Shown in pieces: positions 17,185 through 25,934 of a DNA stretch of 64,000 nucleotides. How positions within the stretch are numbered: the first letter of the stretch is position 1; every line of letters starts with the position of its first letter. Both the position numbers and the translations under genes were made by a program. A model generated the notes under the pieces. The model saw nothing but the letters and a program-made list of their open reading frames with translations, was not told the DNA's origin and ran no database searches. Location: contig NZ_JAANBD010000028.1 in the NCBI RefSeq assembly GCF_011089885.1, forward strand, positions 1 through 64,000, read 5' to 3'. Origin of the DNA: Thioalkalivibrio sp. XN279 (GTDB lineage: Bacteria > Pseudomonadota > Gammaproteobacteria > Steroidobacterales > XN24).

Positions 17185-17892
17185 CTAGCGACGCAACTGC
17201 GCCAGCAGCTCGCGTGTCTTCAGCGGCCGTCCGTCCAGGTGCACGTCCAGCGCCGCGCGCAGCAGCCGGCGCGCGTCCGCCAGCGCGCGGCCGTCCGGGA
17301 ACTCGTCCGCGGCAAGGGCCAGCAACGAGGCGCCCAGCAGCGCACCTGTCGCATCCTCGCGGCAGGGCGCGAGGCCCGAGGCAGGCAGGTAGCTGTAGGC
17401 CTGGGCCGGATCGATCGGCTGCCCGGCGGCGTCGAAGCGCAGCTCGGGCCCGTAGCCGAGCACGTCCAGCAGCCGTTTCTCGAAACGCCGCAGCTCCGGC
17501 GCGAGCCCCTCTCCCGCGGCCAGGGCCGCCACTGCGCCCGCGTAACCTTCATACAGGCCGGGATGGGGATCCAGACGTGCGGTCAGCCGGAGCAGCAGCT
17601 CGTTGAGGTAGTACAGCCCGAGCAGGGTTTCCCCGCCGGGAAACGAAGGCAGCGTGGCCGTGTCGTTCTCTGCAGCCGTGAGCGTGCCCAGCTCGCCGCG
17701 CAGCTGCCATGACAGCAGCAAGGGCCTGAAGGGTTGCAGGATGCCCTTCATGCGGCTGCGCGGACCCCGGGCGCCGCGCGCCACCAGGCCGACGCGGCCG
17801 TGATCGCGGGAGAGCACCTCGAGCAGCAGGCTGGTGTCGCGGAAAGGCCGCTGGTGGAGAACGAAACCCGGCTCCAGCTCGACGCGCAGCAC
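17185..17892 (-). CDS. recO: DNA repair protein RecO
   Basis: Mediator that loads RecA on SSB-coated DNA in the RecFOR pathway, 235 aa. It starts at GTG 17892, 5 bp after the era stop. A longer frame would run through era and has no homology there. The product begins MLRVELEPGFVLHQRPFRDTS, the OB-fold start typical of RecO, then LVARGARGPRS, a helical core with LLGLYYLNELLLRLT, and LDVLGYGPEL. era-recO-pdxJ-acpS is the standard order. Confidence 0.93.
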   Translation of the reverse strand: MLRVELEPGFVLHQRPFRDTSLLLEVLSRDHGRVGLVARGARGPRSRMKGILQPFRPLLLSWQLRGELGTLTAAENDTATLPSFPGGETLLGLYYLNELLLRLTARLDPHPGLYEGYAGAVAALAAGEGLAPELRRFEKRLLDVLGYGPELRFDAAGQPIDPAQAYSYLPASGLAPCREDATGALLGASLLALAADEFPDGRALADARRLLRAALDVHLDGRPLKTRELLAQLRR

Positions 17893-17897
17893 CGCGG

Positions 17898-18803
17898 TCA
17901 GTCGCCCTCGTAGCCGAGCCGCTTCAGGTCGGCCTCGCGCTCGGTCCAGCGCTCGCGCACCTTGACCCAGATCTCCAGGTGCACCGGGCGTCCGAACCGG
18001 GCCTTGAGCTCCAGCCGCGCCGCCTGGCCGACGGCCTTGAGCATTTCCCCGCCCTTGCCGATGACGATGGCCTTGTGCGCTTCGCGCTCGACCCAGACGA
18101 TGGCGCGCACCTCGAGGCGCCGCCCCTCCTCGCTCTCGGCCAGCCGTTCGATCTCCACGGCGACCCCGTAGGGCAACTCCTCGTGCAGCCGCCGCATGAG
18201 TTTCTCGCGCACGATCTCGGCGACGTGGAAACGCTCGTCGCGATCGCTCCACTGCTCCGCCGGGAACAGCGCCGGACCCTCGGGCACCGCCGCCTCGAGC
18301 AACTGGCGCAGGCGTTCCAGGTTTTCCCCGCGCTCGGCCGAGACCGGCACAACGGCCACGAAATCCCCGCGCCCGGCGGCCTGTTCCAGCATCGGCAGCA
18401 GCGCGGCGCGCGGCTTGACCCGGTCGACCTTGTTGAGCACCAGGAACAAGGGCCGCCCCGAGGCGCGCGCGCGTGCCAGTGCGTCCTCGTCTGCATCGGT
18501 CCAGCGTCCGGCCTCGGTGACCAGCACCACCACGTCGGCGTCGGCAACCGCCGACTGCGCGCTGCGGTTCATGAAGCGGTTCAGCGCCTTGCCCTCGCGC
18601 CGGTGCATACCGGGCGTGTCGACGAACAACAGCTGTGCCTCCGGGCCGGTAGCCACCCCGACGACACGCTGGCGCGTGGTCTGCGGCCGGCTGGTGACGA
18701 TGCTGACCTTGTGGCCGACCAGGGCGTTCACCAGCGTCGACTTGCCGACGTTGGGACGGCCGACGACCGCCACGAACCCGCAGCGATAGGCGTCCTCAGT
18801 CAT
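17898..18803 (-). CDS. era: GTPase Era
   Basis: Essential GTPase that binds the 3' end of 16S rRNA and helps 30S maturation, 301 aa. The G motifs are VGRPNVGKST (G1), FVDTPGMHR (G3), LVLNKVDRV (G4) and VPVSAERGEN (G5). A C-terminal KH RNA-binding domain contains KAIVIGKGGEMLKAVG. Start ATG 18803 (MTEDAYRCGFVAVVG) overlaps the rnc stop by 8 bp. A further upstream ATG at 18890 lies inside rnc and gives an unrelated tail. Confidence 0.96.
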   Translation of the reverse strand: MTEDAYRCGFVAVVGRPNVGKSTLVNALVGHKVSIVTSRPQTTRQRVVGVATGPEAQLLFVDTPGMHRREGKALNRFMNRSAQSAVADADVVVLVTEAGRWTDADEDALARARASGRPLFLVLNKVDRVKPRAALLPMLEQAAGRGDFVAVVPVSAERGENLERLRQLLEAAVPEGPALFPAEQWSDRDERFHVAEIVREKLMRRLHEELPYGVAVEIERLAESEEGRRLEVRAIVWVEREAHKAIVIGKGGEMLKAVGQAARLELKARFGRPVHLEIWVKVRERWTEREADLKRLGYEGD

Positions 18804-19470
18804 CCAGTTGCACCAGCATCGTGGCCGCAGCCGCCTGCTCCGCAGCCCGCCGACTGCGCCCGTGCCCGCTGGTCTCGGCGTCGAGTGCATCCACCCGGCA
18901 GGTCACGCTGAAGTGCTGCGCATGGTCCTCGCCCTGCACCGCATCGACGCGATAATCGGGCACGGAGAGGCCGCGGGCCTGCAGCCGTTCCTGCAGCCTG
19001 GTCTTCGGATCCTTGAGCGTCTCGTGGGGCGGCAGCTCGTCGAGCCGCGCGCCGTACAGGCACAGCACGACGGGACGCAGCGCCTCGATCCCGCCGTCCA
19101 GGTAGACGGCTCCGAGCAGCGCCTCGAGCGCATCGGCAAGGATGGAATCGCGCCGGAACCCGCCGCTCTTCAGTTCCCCCGGCCCGAGCCTGAGCCGCGC
19201 CGGGATGCCGACCTCGCGCGCCATGGGGGCCAGGGCGGTGCGCCTGACGAGGCTGGCACGCAGCCGGCTCAGGTGACCCTCCGGGGCGTCGGGCAGGCGC
19301 TGGTAGAGCGCTTCGGCAACGACCAGGCTGAGCGCCGCATCGCCGAGATATTCCAGCCGCTCATTGTGGCGGCCGCCGGCGCTGCGATGCGTCAGGGCCT
19401 GGTGCAACAACGCGGCATCCGAGAAGCGGTGGCCGAGCGCCTGCTCGAACCACCTCAGGTCATCGGTCAA
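18796..19470 (-). CDS. rnc: Ribonuclease III
   Basis: Double-strand-specific endoribonuclease that processes rRNA precursors and mRNAs, 224 aa. The catalytic signature NERLEYLGDAAL is at about residues 36-47 and a second metal-site stretch is DSILADALEALLGAVYLD (about 109-126). A C-terminal double-stranded-RNA-binding domain spans about 153-221, ending RRAAEQAAAATML. It overlaps the DUF4845 gene upstream (ATGA) and era downstream. Confidence 0.96.
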   Translation of the reverse strand: MTDDLRWFEQALGHRFSDAALLHQALTHRSAGGRHNERLEYLGDAALSLVVAEALYQRLPDAPEGHLSRLRASLVRRTALAPMAREVGIPARLRLGPGELKSGGFRRDSILADALEALLGAVYLDGGIEALRPVVLCLYGARLDELPPHETLKDPKTRLQERLQARGLSVPDYRVDAVQGEDHAQHFSVTCRVDALDAETSGHGRSRRAAEQAAAATMLVQLDD

Positions 19471-19832
19471 CGCAATACCTCGACCGACTTGTCGAAGTCG
19501 ACCAGGAAATAGACGTTGGCGATGAACGGCGTGCGGCCCTCGTAGTCGGCCTGGACGCGATAGCCGTTGGCGGTGCGCTCGATCACGATATCTTTCGACT
19601 TCAGGTTGCGCACGCTCTCGATGTCGAAGCGGCGCTCGAGCGAGGTGCGGATCTGGCCCGGGCCGGCATTGCTGCCGTCGAGGTCGCGCTTCATTGCGTC
19701 CAGCGCCGAGTCGACTTTCATGTACTCCAGGTACACCGGGACCAGCCGGATGGCCGCCAGCACGAAGATTCCGGCGATCATCGCCACGATGACCATCCCG
19801 ATCAGGGTCATGCCCTGTTGTTTCCTGCGCAT
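19467..19832 (-). CDS. DUF4845 membrane-anchored protein
   Basis: Unknown function. The 121-aa product has a pilin-like N-terminus, KQQGMTLIGMVIVAMIAGIFVLAAIRLVP, which is a short basic head followed by one membrane helix. A soluble part follows (MKVDSALDAMKRDL, FDIESVRNLKSKDI, NGYRVQADYEGRTPFIANVYFLVDFDKSVEV). Genes of this family sit between lepB and rnc in many gamma- and betaproteobacteria. True prepilin cleavage is doubtful because the usual glycine-phenylalanine junction is not present. Confidence 0.82.
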   Translation of the reverse strand: MRRKQQGMTLIGMVIVAMIAGIFVLAAIRLVPVYLEYMKVDSALDAMKRDLDGSNAGPGQIRTSLERRFDIESVRNLKSKDIVIERTANGYRVQADYEGRTPFIANVYFLVDFDKSVEVLR

Positions 19833-19888
19833 TTCCTATCCCCCTCGCATGACGTCGCGGCCGGCGGCGCGGCCGTGTCCAGGTCGAC

Positions 19889-20689
19889 TCATTCTATGCG
19901 GTCGCCGATACGGTGCCACAACGGACCGCCGGCTTCCGCGTCCCAGTTCATCCAGATGCGCACTGCGCGCCCCACCAGGTTCTCGGCCGGAATGTAGCCG
20001 ATAATACGCCCGTCACGGCTGCAGTCGCGATTATCCCCCATCACCAGGTACTGGCCCTGTGGCACCGGCCGGTCGAGGAAAGGGCTGGCACGGTCGCGCT
20101 GCTCACCGAGGAACACCATGTGGCGGTCCCCGCCGAGCGTCTCGTACGCCACGCGGGCGTCGAACCAGAAGCCGCCGCATTCGACCTCGAGGGCTTCGCC
20201 GGTGAACTCCAGCGGCACCGGCTCGCCGTTGATCATCAGCTGCTTGTTGCGCATCGAGACCACGTCGCCCGGGGTCCCCACCACCCGCTTGATGTAATTG
20301 GTCCCCGGGTCGGACGGCAGGCGGAACACGGTGACGTCCCCCCGCTGCGGCCGACCCAGCGCCAGGATCTCGGTGTTCAGCACCGGCAGCCGCAGCCCGT
20401 AGCTGAACTTGCTGACGAAGATGAAATCGCCCACCCGCAGGGTCGGCATCATCGAGCTCGAAGGAATCCGGAAGGGTTCGTAGAGGAAAGAGCGGATCAG
20501 CAGCACCGCCAGCACGACGGGGAAGAACGAGCGGCTGAACTCGACCAGCGCCGGCTCCCGGGGCGGCTCCGCACCCTCGCCCGCCGCTGCCGCAGCCGTC
20601 GCGCGCTGGCGCCTGAGCAGGGCCACGTCGAGCGCCCAAATGAAGCCCATGGCAAAAGTCAGCAGAACTAAAATAAGAGAGAAATCCAA
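19889..20689 (-). CDS. lepB: Signal peptidase I
   Basis: Inner-membrane serine protease that removes Sec and Tat signal peptides, 266 aa. There are two N-terminal membrane helices (about 3-25 and 54-70). The catalytic serine is S79 in FRIPSSSMMPTL and the general base is K134 in NYIKRVVGTPGD. The C-terminal box is GDNRDCSRDGR. It lies between lepA and the DUF4845 gene, as expected. It probably shares a transcript with lepA, the gap being 33 bp. Confidence 0.96.
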   Translation of the reverse strand: MDFSLILVLLTFAMGFIWALDVALLRRQRATAAAAAGEGAEPPREPALVEFSRSFFPVVLAVLLIRSFLYEPFRIPSSSMMPTLRVGDFIFVSKFSYGLRLPVLNTEILALGRPQRGDVTVFRLPSDPGTNYIKRVVGTPGDVVSMRNKQLMINGEPVPLEFTGEALEVECGGFWFDARVAYETLGGDRHMVFLGEQRDRASPFLDRPVPQGQYLVMGDNRDCSRDGRIIGYIPAENLVGRAVRIWMNWDAEAGGPLWHRIGDRIE

Positions 20690-20722
20690 TGCTTGTCCTC
20701 TATAGTTCGCGCGAAGTATTCG

Positions 20723-22516
20723 CTATTTGCGTTCCACCTGCAAGACCGAGAGGAAGGCCTCCTGGGGAATCTCCACGTTGCCGACCTGCTTCATGCGCCG
20801 CTTGCCTTCTTTCTGCTTCTCCAGCAGCTTGCGCTTGCGCGTGATGTCGCCACCATAGCACTTGGCCGTGACGTTCTTGCGCAGCGCTTTCACGCTGCTG
20901 CGCGCGATCACCTGGCCGCCGATAGCGGCCTGGATGGCGACCTCGAACATCTGCCGCGGGATGAGCTCGCGCATCTTCTCCACCACCTCGCGCCCGCGCC
21001 GGTACGCGCTCTCGCGGTGCACGATCACGGACAGGGCGTCGACCCGGTCACCGTTGACGAGGATGTCGAGCTTGGTCAGCGGCGCCGCCTGGTAGCGTTC
21101 GAAGCGATAGTCGAAGGAGGCATAGCCCCGGCTGCAGGACTTGAGCCGGTCGAAGAAGTCCAGCACCACCTCGGAGAGCGGCAGCTCGTACTCGACCTGC
21201 ACCTGGCTGCCGGTGTAATGCATGCGCTTCTGTACGCCGCGTTTCTCGATGCACAGCTTGATCACTGCGCCGACGTGCTCATGCGGCACGAGAATGCTGG
21301 CGGTGATGATCGGCTCCCGAATCTCGGCCACGAGGTTGCTGCCGGGGAGGCGCGACGGGTTGTCCACTTCCAGGAGCGTGCCGTCGGTCTGCAGCACCTG
21401 GTAGACCACCGTCGGGGCGGTGGTGATCAGGTTCAGCTTGTATTCGCGCTCCAGCCGTTCCTGCACGATTTCCATGTGGAGCATGCCGAGGAAGCCGCAG
21501 CGGAAGCCGAAGCCCAGCGCGGTCGAAGTCTCCGGCTCGAAATGCAGCGCGGCGTCGTTCAGCCGCAGCTTGTGCAGCGCCTCGCGGAAATCCTCGTAGT
21601 CCTCGGAGTTGATGGGAAACAGGCCGGCGAACACGCGCGGCTGCACCTGCTTGAAGCCGGGCCACGGCTTCGGGCACGGCGCGTTGTCCAGCGTGACGGT
21701 ATCGCCCACCGGCGCGCCGTCGATTTCCTTGATGCCCGCGATGAGGAAGCCGACCTGGCCGGTCCCGAGGCGCTCGCCGTCGGTCCGCTTGGGCGTGAAG
21801 ATGCCCACGCGGTCTGCGTTGTGGGCGCGACCGGTGGACATGACCCGGATACGGGCGCCCTTCTCGAGCACGCCGTTCATGACGCGGACGAGCGACACCA
21901 CGCCGACGTAGTTGTCGAACCAGGAGTCGATGATCAGCGCCTGCAGCGGGCCCTCCGGGTTGCCGGCCGGGGGCGGGATGCGCTGGATGATGGCCTCGAG
22001 GACGTCTTCCACGCCCTGCCCGGTCTTGGCGCTGGTCAGCACCGCCTCGTGGGCCTCAATGCCGATGATCTCCTCGATCTCGGCCTTCACTTTTTCCGGC
22101 TCAGCGGAAGGCAGGTCGATCTTGTTGATCACCGGGATCACCTCGAGCCCGGCCTCGACGGCGGTGTAGCAGTTCGCCACGCTCTGGGCCTCGACGCCCT
22201 GCGCCGCGTCCACGATCAGGATCGCGCCCTCGCAGGCCGCCAGCGAGCGCGACACCTCGTAGGAGAAATCGACGTGTCCCGGCGTGTCGATGATGTTGAG
22301 CTGGTACTCGCGCCCGTCGCGCGCCTGGTAGCGCAGCGTGACGGCCTGGGCCTTGATGGTGATCCCGCGCTCGCGCTCGATGTCCATGGAGTCCAGCACC
22401 TGGGCCGCCATCTCCCGATCGGCCAGCCCGCCGCAGACCTGTATGAACCGGTCGGCCAGCGTGGACTTGCCGTGATCGATGTGGGCGATGATGGAGAAGT
22501 TTCGGATGAGGTCCAT
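20723..22516 (-). CDS. lepA: Elongation factor 4 (LepA)
   Basis: Ribosome-binding translational GTPase, 597 aa. G motifs are [28 protein letters not shown] and [12 protein letters not shown]. Elongation-factor domains II, III and V follow, and the LepA-specific C-terminal domain includes [22 protein letters not shown] 22516 gives the family start [12 protein letters not shown]. An ATG 39 bp upstream is in frame but adds residues not typical of the family. A TATAAT box upstream suggests a promoter of its own. Confidence 0.96.
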   Translation of the reverse strand: MDLIRNFSIIAHIDHGKSTLADRFIQVCGGLADREMAAQVLDSMDIERERGITIKAQAVTLRYQARDGREYQLNIIDTPGHVDFSYEVSRSLAACEGAILIVDAAQGVEAQSVANCYTAVEAGLEVIPVINKIDLPSAEPEKVKAEIEEIIGIEAHEAVLTSAKTGQGVEDVLEAIIQRIPPPAGNPEGPLQALIIDSWFDNYVGVVSLVRVMNGVLEKGARIRVMSTGRAHNADRVGIFTPKRTDGERLGTGQVGFLIAGIKEIDGAPVGDTVTLDNAPCPKPWPGFKQVQPRVFAGLFPINSEDYEDFREALHKLRLNDAALHFEPETSTALGFGFRCGFLGMLHMEIVQERLEREYKLNLITTAPTVVYQVLQTDGTLLEVDNPSRLPGSNLVAEIREPIITASILVPHEHVGAVIKLCIEKRGVQKRMHYTGSQVQVEYELPLSEVVLDFFDRLKSCSRGYASFDYRFERYQAAPLTKLDILVNGDRVDALSVIVHRESAYRRGREVVEKMRELIPRQMFEVAIQAAIGGQVIARSSVKALRKNVTAKCYGGDITRKRKLLEKQKEGKRRMKQVGNVEIPQEAFLSVLQVERK

Positions 22517-22553
22517 GGGAGCACGCAGCATGCCGGCTACGTGCCGGCCGGGC

Positions 22554-22559
22554 ATTATA
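22554..22559 (-). promoter_or_regulatory. Candidate -10 element for lepA
   Basis: On the minus strand the gap between the glutaredoxin-like gene and lepA reads CCGGTATAATGCCC. This contains a perfect TATAAT 37 bp before the lepA ATG. No good -35 hexamer stands at the usual distance, so the call is tentative. Confidence 0.4.
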
Positions 22560-22585
22560 CCGGTCCGCGGCCCCGGCAGCGCTAG

Positions 22586-22828
22586 CTAGCCGGCGCCCAG
22601 CGCCGACCTGAGGCGCTCGGCATCGAGGAAATGCTTGCACACCACCTCGCCGTCGAGACACAGCACCGGGACGTCGCGGCCGAACCGCTCGACCAGCGCC
22701 GGCACGTCGTCGATGTCGACCAGGCTGATGCGCGTGTCCGGCCCCGCGACCTCGCGCACCGCGGCCTCCATCTGCTCGCACAAGCCGCAGTCGCGCCGGC
22801 TGTAGATCACCAGGCCGTCGCGCGTCAT
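22586..22828 (-). CDS. Glutaredoxin-like (DUF836) protein
   Basis: Small thioredoxin-fold protein, 80 aa. The redox motif CGLC is at residues 14-17 (IYSRRDCGLCEQM), followed by ISLVDIDDVPAL and the cis-proline motif DVPVLCLDGEVV. This matches the glutaredoxin-like DUF836 family, whose partners are unknown. It overlaps rseC by 4 bp, tying it to the sigma-E operon. In pseudomonads and xanthomonads a mucD/degP-type protease gene often occupies this place. Confidence 0.85.
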   Translation of the reverse strand: MTRDGLVIYSRRDCGLCEQMEAAVREVAGPDTRISLVDIDDVPALVERFGRDVPVLCLDGEVVCKHFLDAERLRSALGAG

Positions 22829-23289
22829 GCCTCGCCGCCCGCGCAGCGCTCGCCGTCGCTCAGCCCCAGCACCACCGGCTGCAGGGTCGCGTCCGCACCA
22901 TGGCGCTCGCCATAGCCCCGCGCCCAGCGCAGGCCGAGGACCAGCCCGAGCCCTGCCCCGGCCACCGCGCCGAGTTCTCCCCCGGGCAGGACCAGGCCCA
23001 GCGCCACGCCGCCGGCCAGCGCGGCCAGCAGCGGCACCAGGTAGACCGCTGCCGCCGCCCGCAGCACGGCATCCTCGCTCAATCCGATCAGCACGCGGTC
23101 TCCGGGCGTCACGGGCACGGCGCCGGTCGCGGCCCGCACCTGGTGCAGCCGGTCACCGAGCAGCTTGCCGAGCACGCCGCCGCCGCAGCCGCGGCCTGCA
23201 GCGCAGCGGGCGCACTCGACCTGGCGGCGGCAGGCGACCAGGGCCCATTCGCCCTCGACCTGCAGCACCCGGCCGGTCTCCGTGATCAA
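22825..23289 (-). CDS. rseC: Sigma-E regulatory protein RseC (MucC family)
   Basis: Inner-membrane protein of the RseC/MucC family, 154 aa. The N-terminal part carries four closely spaced cysteines in VECARCAAGRGCGGG (about 25-39), likely ligands or redox groups. Two membrane helices lie at about 80-120 (VYLVPLLAALAGGVAL and LGAVAGAGLGLVLGL). RseC modulates sigma-E output and has been linked to redox enzymes such as Rsx/Rnf. It overlaps rseB and the glutaredoxin-like gene by 4 bp each. Confidence 0.9.
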   Translation of the reverse strand: MITETGRVLQVEGEWALVACRRQVECARCAAGRGCGGGVLGKLLGDRLHQVRAATGAVPVTPGDRVLIGLSEDAVLRAAAAVYLVPLLAALAGGVALGLVLPGGELGAVAGAGLGLVLGLRWARGYGERHGADATLQPVVLGLSDGERCAGGEA

Positions 23290-24272
23290 TTCCGCGTCGC
23301 CTCCGCCGCACGCAGCGAACGCGCCATGCGCTCGACAGTCTTGGGCGGCACCTCGCCCACGGCCGTCACCTGCCGTCCCTCGATGACCAGCGTGAAGGCG
23401 TGGGCGGCACCCATGCGCGACAGTCCGGCGAGTTCGCCGTCGGCGGCATCAACCGGCTCCACGAACAGCGACACCGAGGCGAGTCCGTCGGAGTAGACGA
23501 GATGCTCCACCGGGTGGTCGCCGCCGGGCAACGTGCGCACCCGCGACTCACTCAGCGTGAAGCCGGGCGGCGGATCAGCCACGCGCCACGCCGCCCCGGC
23601 CGCTGCGGGATCTTGCGCCGGGGCGCCCTGCTCGAACCAGGTGAACCCGTCCACCTGGACATCAGGCTGCAGCCGCGCGTCCGGGATCTCGGCCGGCACC
23701 ACGATGCTCACGAACTGGATTTGTTCCACCGTAAGCCCGGCGGGGTCCAGCAGTTGCACCTTGAGCGGGATGGCCGTCAGCTGGTCGATCCAGAGGCGAT
23801 GACCATAACGGAAGTCGTCCTGGGGGCGGATCTCGATGATGCTGGCATTGCGGCCGAGCTTGCTCTCCTCACCCGCCAGCTCGAAGGCATACCATTGCTC
23901 GATGTCGCTGGAACTCTCCAGCAGTGCGCCCAGCAGGGGGGCGCCGTGCCGGCTGCTCCTGCGCTCCACCAGCACTGTCTGCTGGTCGGCGAAGATGCAG
24001 GTCACCTTGCCGTTCTGGCGCAGGATCTCCCGGCCCGGCTGGTCGCGCGAGTACAGCCGCTCCGCAATCTGTCCGTCCACGGCGCGGTGGATCACGTGCA
24101 TGGTCTCGATGCGGTTGCCCACCATGTGCACGAAGGTGCCCTCGTAGCTGAGGGACTCGACCGCGTTCTCCATGCGCGACAGCAACTCGCGCGCCTCGCC
24201 GGCGAACCCCGTCGCGGGCAGGACACACAGCAGGGAGGCGAACAGCGTCGGCCGAAGCTGAGACCGGGTCAT
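23286..24272 (-). CDS. rseB: Sigma-E regulatory periplasmic protein RseB (MucB)
   Basis: Periplasmic sensor that shields the anti-sigma factor from DegS cleavage and responds to mislocalised lipoproteins and LPS, 328 aa. After the signal peptide (ending near GFAGEA, about residue 27) comes a LolA-like domain: ENAVESLSYEGTFVHMVGNRIETMHVIH, EREILRQNGKVTCIF. The C-terminal domain includes VEHLVYSDGLASVSLFVE and HAFTLVIEGRQVTAVGEVP. It overlaps rseA and rseC by 4 bp on each side. Confidence 0.94.
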   Translation of the reverse strand: MTRSQLRPTLFASLLCVLPATGFAGEARELLSRMENAVESLSYEGTFVHMVGNRIETMHVIHRAVDGQIAERLYSRDQPGREILRQNGKVTCIFADQQTVLVERRSSRHGAPLLGALLESSSDIEQWYAFELAGEESKLGRNASIIEIRPQDDFRYGHRLWIDQLTAIPLKVQLLDPAGLTVEQIQFVSIVVPAEIPDARLQPDVQVDGFTWFEQGAPAQDPAAAGAAWRVADPPPGFTLSESRVRTLPGGDHPVEHLVYSDGLASVSLFVEPVDAADGELAGLSRMGAAHAFTLVIEGRQVTAVGEVPPKTVERMARSLRAAEATRN

Positions 24273-24865
24273 TGCGGCTTGCCACCCTCCTCAGCTGGGA
24301 CAGCCTCGCGGTCCGGCTCCGGCTCCTGGCCCAGGGCGGATTCCGGCTGGATGACAATGATGCGCGTGAGCGTGCCGCGCCCGCTCATCGCCGGCGCGTA
24401 CTCGCTGTGATTGACGTAGTAACGCGTCAGGCGGTCCGGGCCGCCGCCGGCTGCACGCGTGTACACCGGCTGGATCATCGTGCGCTGCTCCGGCGCCGGA
24501 GACGCTACCTCGGTCGCGGAAAAATTGGGCGGCGGCAGCTCTTCCTGCCCGCCGGGCAGGGCGACCAGCGCGACCAGCGCCACCGACGCAGCGACCGCGA
24601 ACCCGGCGGCCAGGCGGCCCGCGTTCCCGCTGCGGCGCACAGGCTCCGAAGACACCCCGGCATCGATCTCGGCACGCACTCGCTCGACCAGCCCTGCGGG
24701 ACGCCCGGCCGGGAGCTCACCGCGCAAGGCATCGCCGATCAGGCTGTAGCGCAGGGTGGCGTCGCGCAACGCGGGGTCGCGCGCCAACCGTCGCACCGCC
24801 ATCGGCACCTCGGCCTCCGGGAGCTCACCGTCCAGCAGTGCAGAAAGCTGCTCTTGCGCGTTCAT
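24269..24865 (-). CDS. rseA: Anti-sigma-E factor RseA (MucA)
   Basis: Single-pass inner-membrane protein that sequesters RpoE, 198 aa. The cytoplasmic N-terminal domain starts MNAQEQLSALLDGELPEAEV and contains RDATLRYSLIGDALRGEL. One membrane helix spans about 84-103 (RLAAGFAVAASVALVALVAL). The periplasmic tail includes RLTRYYVNHSEYAPAMSGRG. RseP, encoded at 61657-63024 in this window, would perform the intramembrane cut. The gap to rpoE is 12 bp. Confidence 0.93.
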   Translation of the reverse strand: MNAQEQLSALLDGELPEAEVPMAVRRLARDPALRDATLRYSLIGDALRGELPAGRPAGLVERVRAEIDAGVSSEPVRRSGNAGRLAAGFAVAASVALVALVALPGGQEELPPPNFSATEVASPAPEQRTMIQPVYTRAAGGGPDRLTRYYVNHSEYAPAMSGRGTLTRIIVIQPESALGQEPEPDREAVPAEEGGKPQ

Positions 24866-24877
24866 ATCATCATTCCC

Positions 24878-25462
24878 TTATTTCCCCGGCTCGAGCAGGG
24901 GCTTCAGTCGTTTGTCTATCGCCTCGCGGGCGCGGAAGATGCGCGAGCGCACCGTCCCTACCGGGCACTCCATCGCACCCGCGATCTCCTCGTAGCTCAT
25001 GCCCTCGACCTCGCGCAGCACGATGGCTGTCCGGAGGTCCTCCGGCAGGGCTTCGATGGCGTCGTTGACGGTGCCGCGAATCTCCTCGGACAGGGCAATG
25101 CCCTCGGGCGTGTCTTCCTCGCGCAGGCGGCCGTGGAGCTCGTACTGGTCCGGGTCCTGCAGGTCCAGCCCGATGTCGTCCGCCCGCCGCTTGTTCGCAG
25201 CCAGCTGGTTCTTCGCAGTGTTGATGGCGATGCGGTACAGCCAGGTGTAGAAGGCGCTGTCGCCGCGGAAAGAGGCGAGCGCGCGGTACGCCTTGATGAA
25301 GGCCTCCTGCGCGACGTCCAGCGCCTCGTCGGGGTCGCGCACATAGCGGCCCACCAGCTTGACGATCTTGTGCTGGTACTTGCCGACGAGAATGTCGAAC
25401 GCCGCCTTGTCACCCTGCTGGACCCTTTCGACCAGCAGCTGGTCGCTGCTCTTGGTGCCCAT
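24878..25462 (-). CDS. rpoE: RNA polymerase sigma-E factor (RpoE/AlgU)
   Basis: Extracytoplasmic-function sigma factor that directs the envelope-stress regulon, 194 aa from ATG 25462. Region 2 is seen in ERVQQGDKAAFDILVGKYQHKI and DVAQEAFIKAYRALASFRGDSAFYTWLYRIAINTAKN. Region 4 is EALPEDLRTAIVLREVEGMSYEEIAGAMECPVGTVRSRIFRAREA. A GTG 12 bp upstream is possible, but GAGGT at 25472-25476 is better spaced for the ATG. A perfect 10-bp hairpin sits just upstream of that ribosome-binding site. Confidence 0.96.
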   Translation of the reverse strand: MGTKSSDQLLVERVQQGDKAAFDILVGKYQHKIVKLVGRYVRDPDEALDVAQEAFIKAYRALASFRGDSAFYTWLYRIAINTAKNQLAANKRRADDIGLDLQDPDQYELHGRLREEDTPEGIALSEEIRGTVNDAIEALPEDLRTAIVLREVEGMSYEEIAGAMECPVGTVRSRIFRAREAIDKRLKPLLEPGK

Positions 25463-25934
25463 TCGGGCGCGCACCTCGGAATGCCGGCGTTAATGCTGCC
25501 GGCATTCTATCGCGTCCTTCGTGCAAAGCTGTAATGACTCTCATCCGTCGCCATTCGTCCGTAGTCAGCGCGTCTCTGGGCAGCAACACGCGCCACGCGG
25601 CGCCGCCAAGATCAAAATGCATGAACACTGCGGATTTTGTGACCACGGAAGTGCCCCGTAGTTCCATGCTGTCTCGGATATCCCCTATGCCGAGGCGCGC
25701 CCAGCCCGTGTCAGCGCGCCAGGCGAGCCCGCGCACCCCGCGCCCGCACGGGCGGAGCGCATGCCGCAGGGCGCAGCACAGGGACAGCGGCAGGAGGAGC
25801 AGGCACCACGCCGGCAACGCCGACACCAGGATCGCCACGCCGGCGAGGAAATGGCCGGCGGCCAGCCAGGAGGCCAGCGCCCGCGAGGCGCCGGGGCGGA
25901 ACTCAATCAGCTCGTCGTAGGCACTCAAGGACAC
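25410..25934 (-). CDS. cptA: YgfX/CptA-like membrane protein
   Basis: Partner of sdhE (ygfY/cptB), 174 aa from GTG 25934. It starts MSLSAYDELIEFRPGAS and then has two hydrophobic segments (about 19-50). The C-terminal YgfX motif is AAWRVLLPRDALTTDEWRRMRVITAL. E. coli YgfX was described as a toxin acting on FtsZ/MreB and, later, as linked to SdhE; that function is uncertain here. It overlaps the sdhE end by 32 bp. The frame continues about 40 residues past the conserved part, through the rpoE leader and 53 bp into the rpoE coding region, so its real end deserves a check. Confidence 0.75.
   Translation of the reverse strand: MSLSAYDELIEFRPGASRALASWLAAGHFLAGVAILVSALPAWCLLLLPLSLCCALRHALRPCGRGVRGLAWRADTGWARLGIGDIRDSMELRGTSVVTKSAVFMHFDLGGAAWRVLLPRDALTTDEWRRMRVITALHEGRDRMPAALTPAFRGARPNGHQEQRPAAGRKGPAG
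25479..25507 (-). promoter_or_regulatory. rpoE: Perfect 10-bp hairpin in the rpoE leader
   Basis: On the minus strand GAATGCCGGC, a 9-nt loop AGCATTAAC, then GCCGGCATTC form an uninterrupted stem. It ends two bases before the GAGGT ribosome-binding site of rpoE. The stem is not followed by a U-tract, so a classical terminator is unlikely. It could affect translation, processing or attenuation of rpoE. The same bases also lie in the reading frame of cptA. Confidence 0.6.

Noticed and set aside
20693-22585. 630-codon open frame on the plus strand opposite lepA
   Set aside because: It is the antisense frame of lepA. The product is His/Arg/Asp-rich without recognisable domains, while the minus strand encodes a perfect LepA. 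Long antisense frames are expected in GC-rich codon usage.
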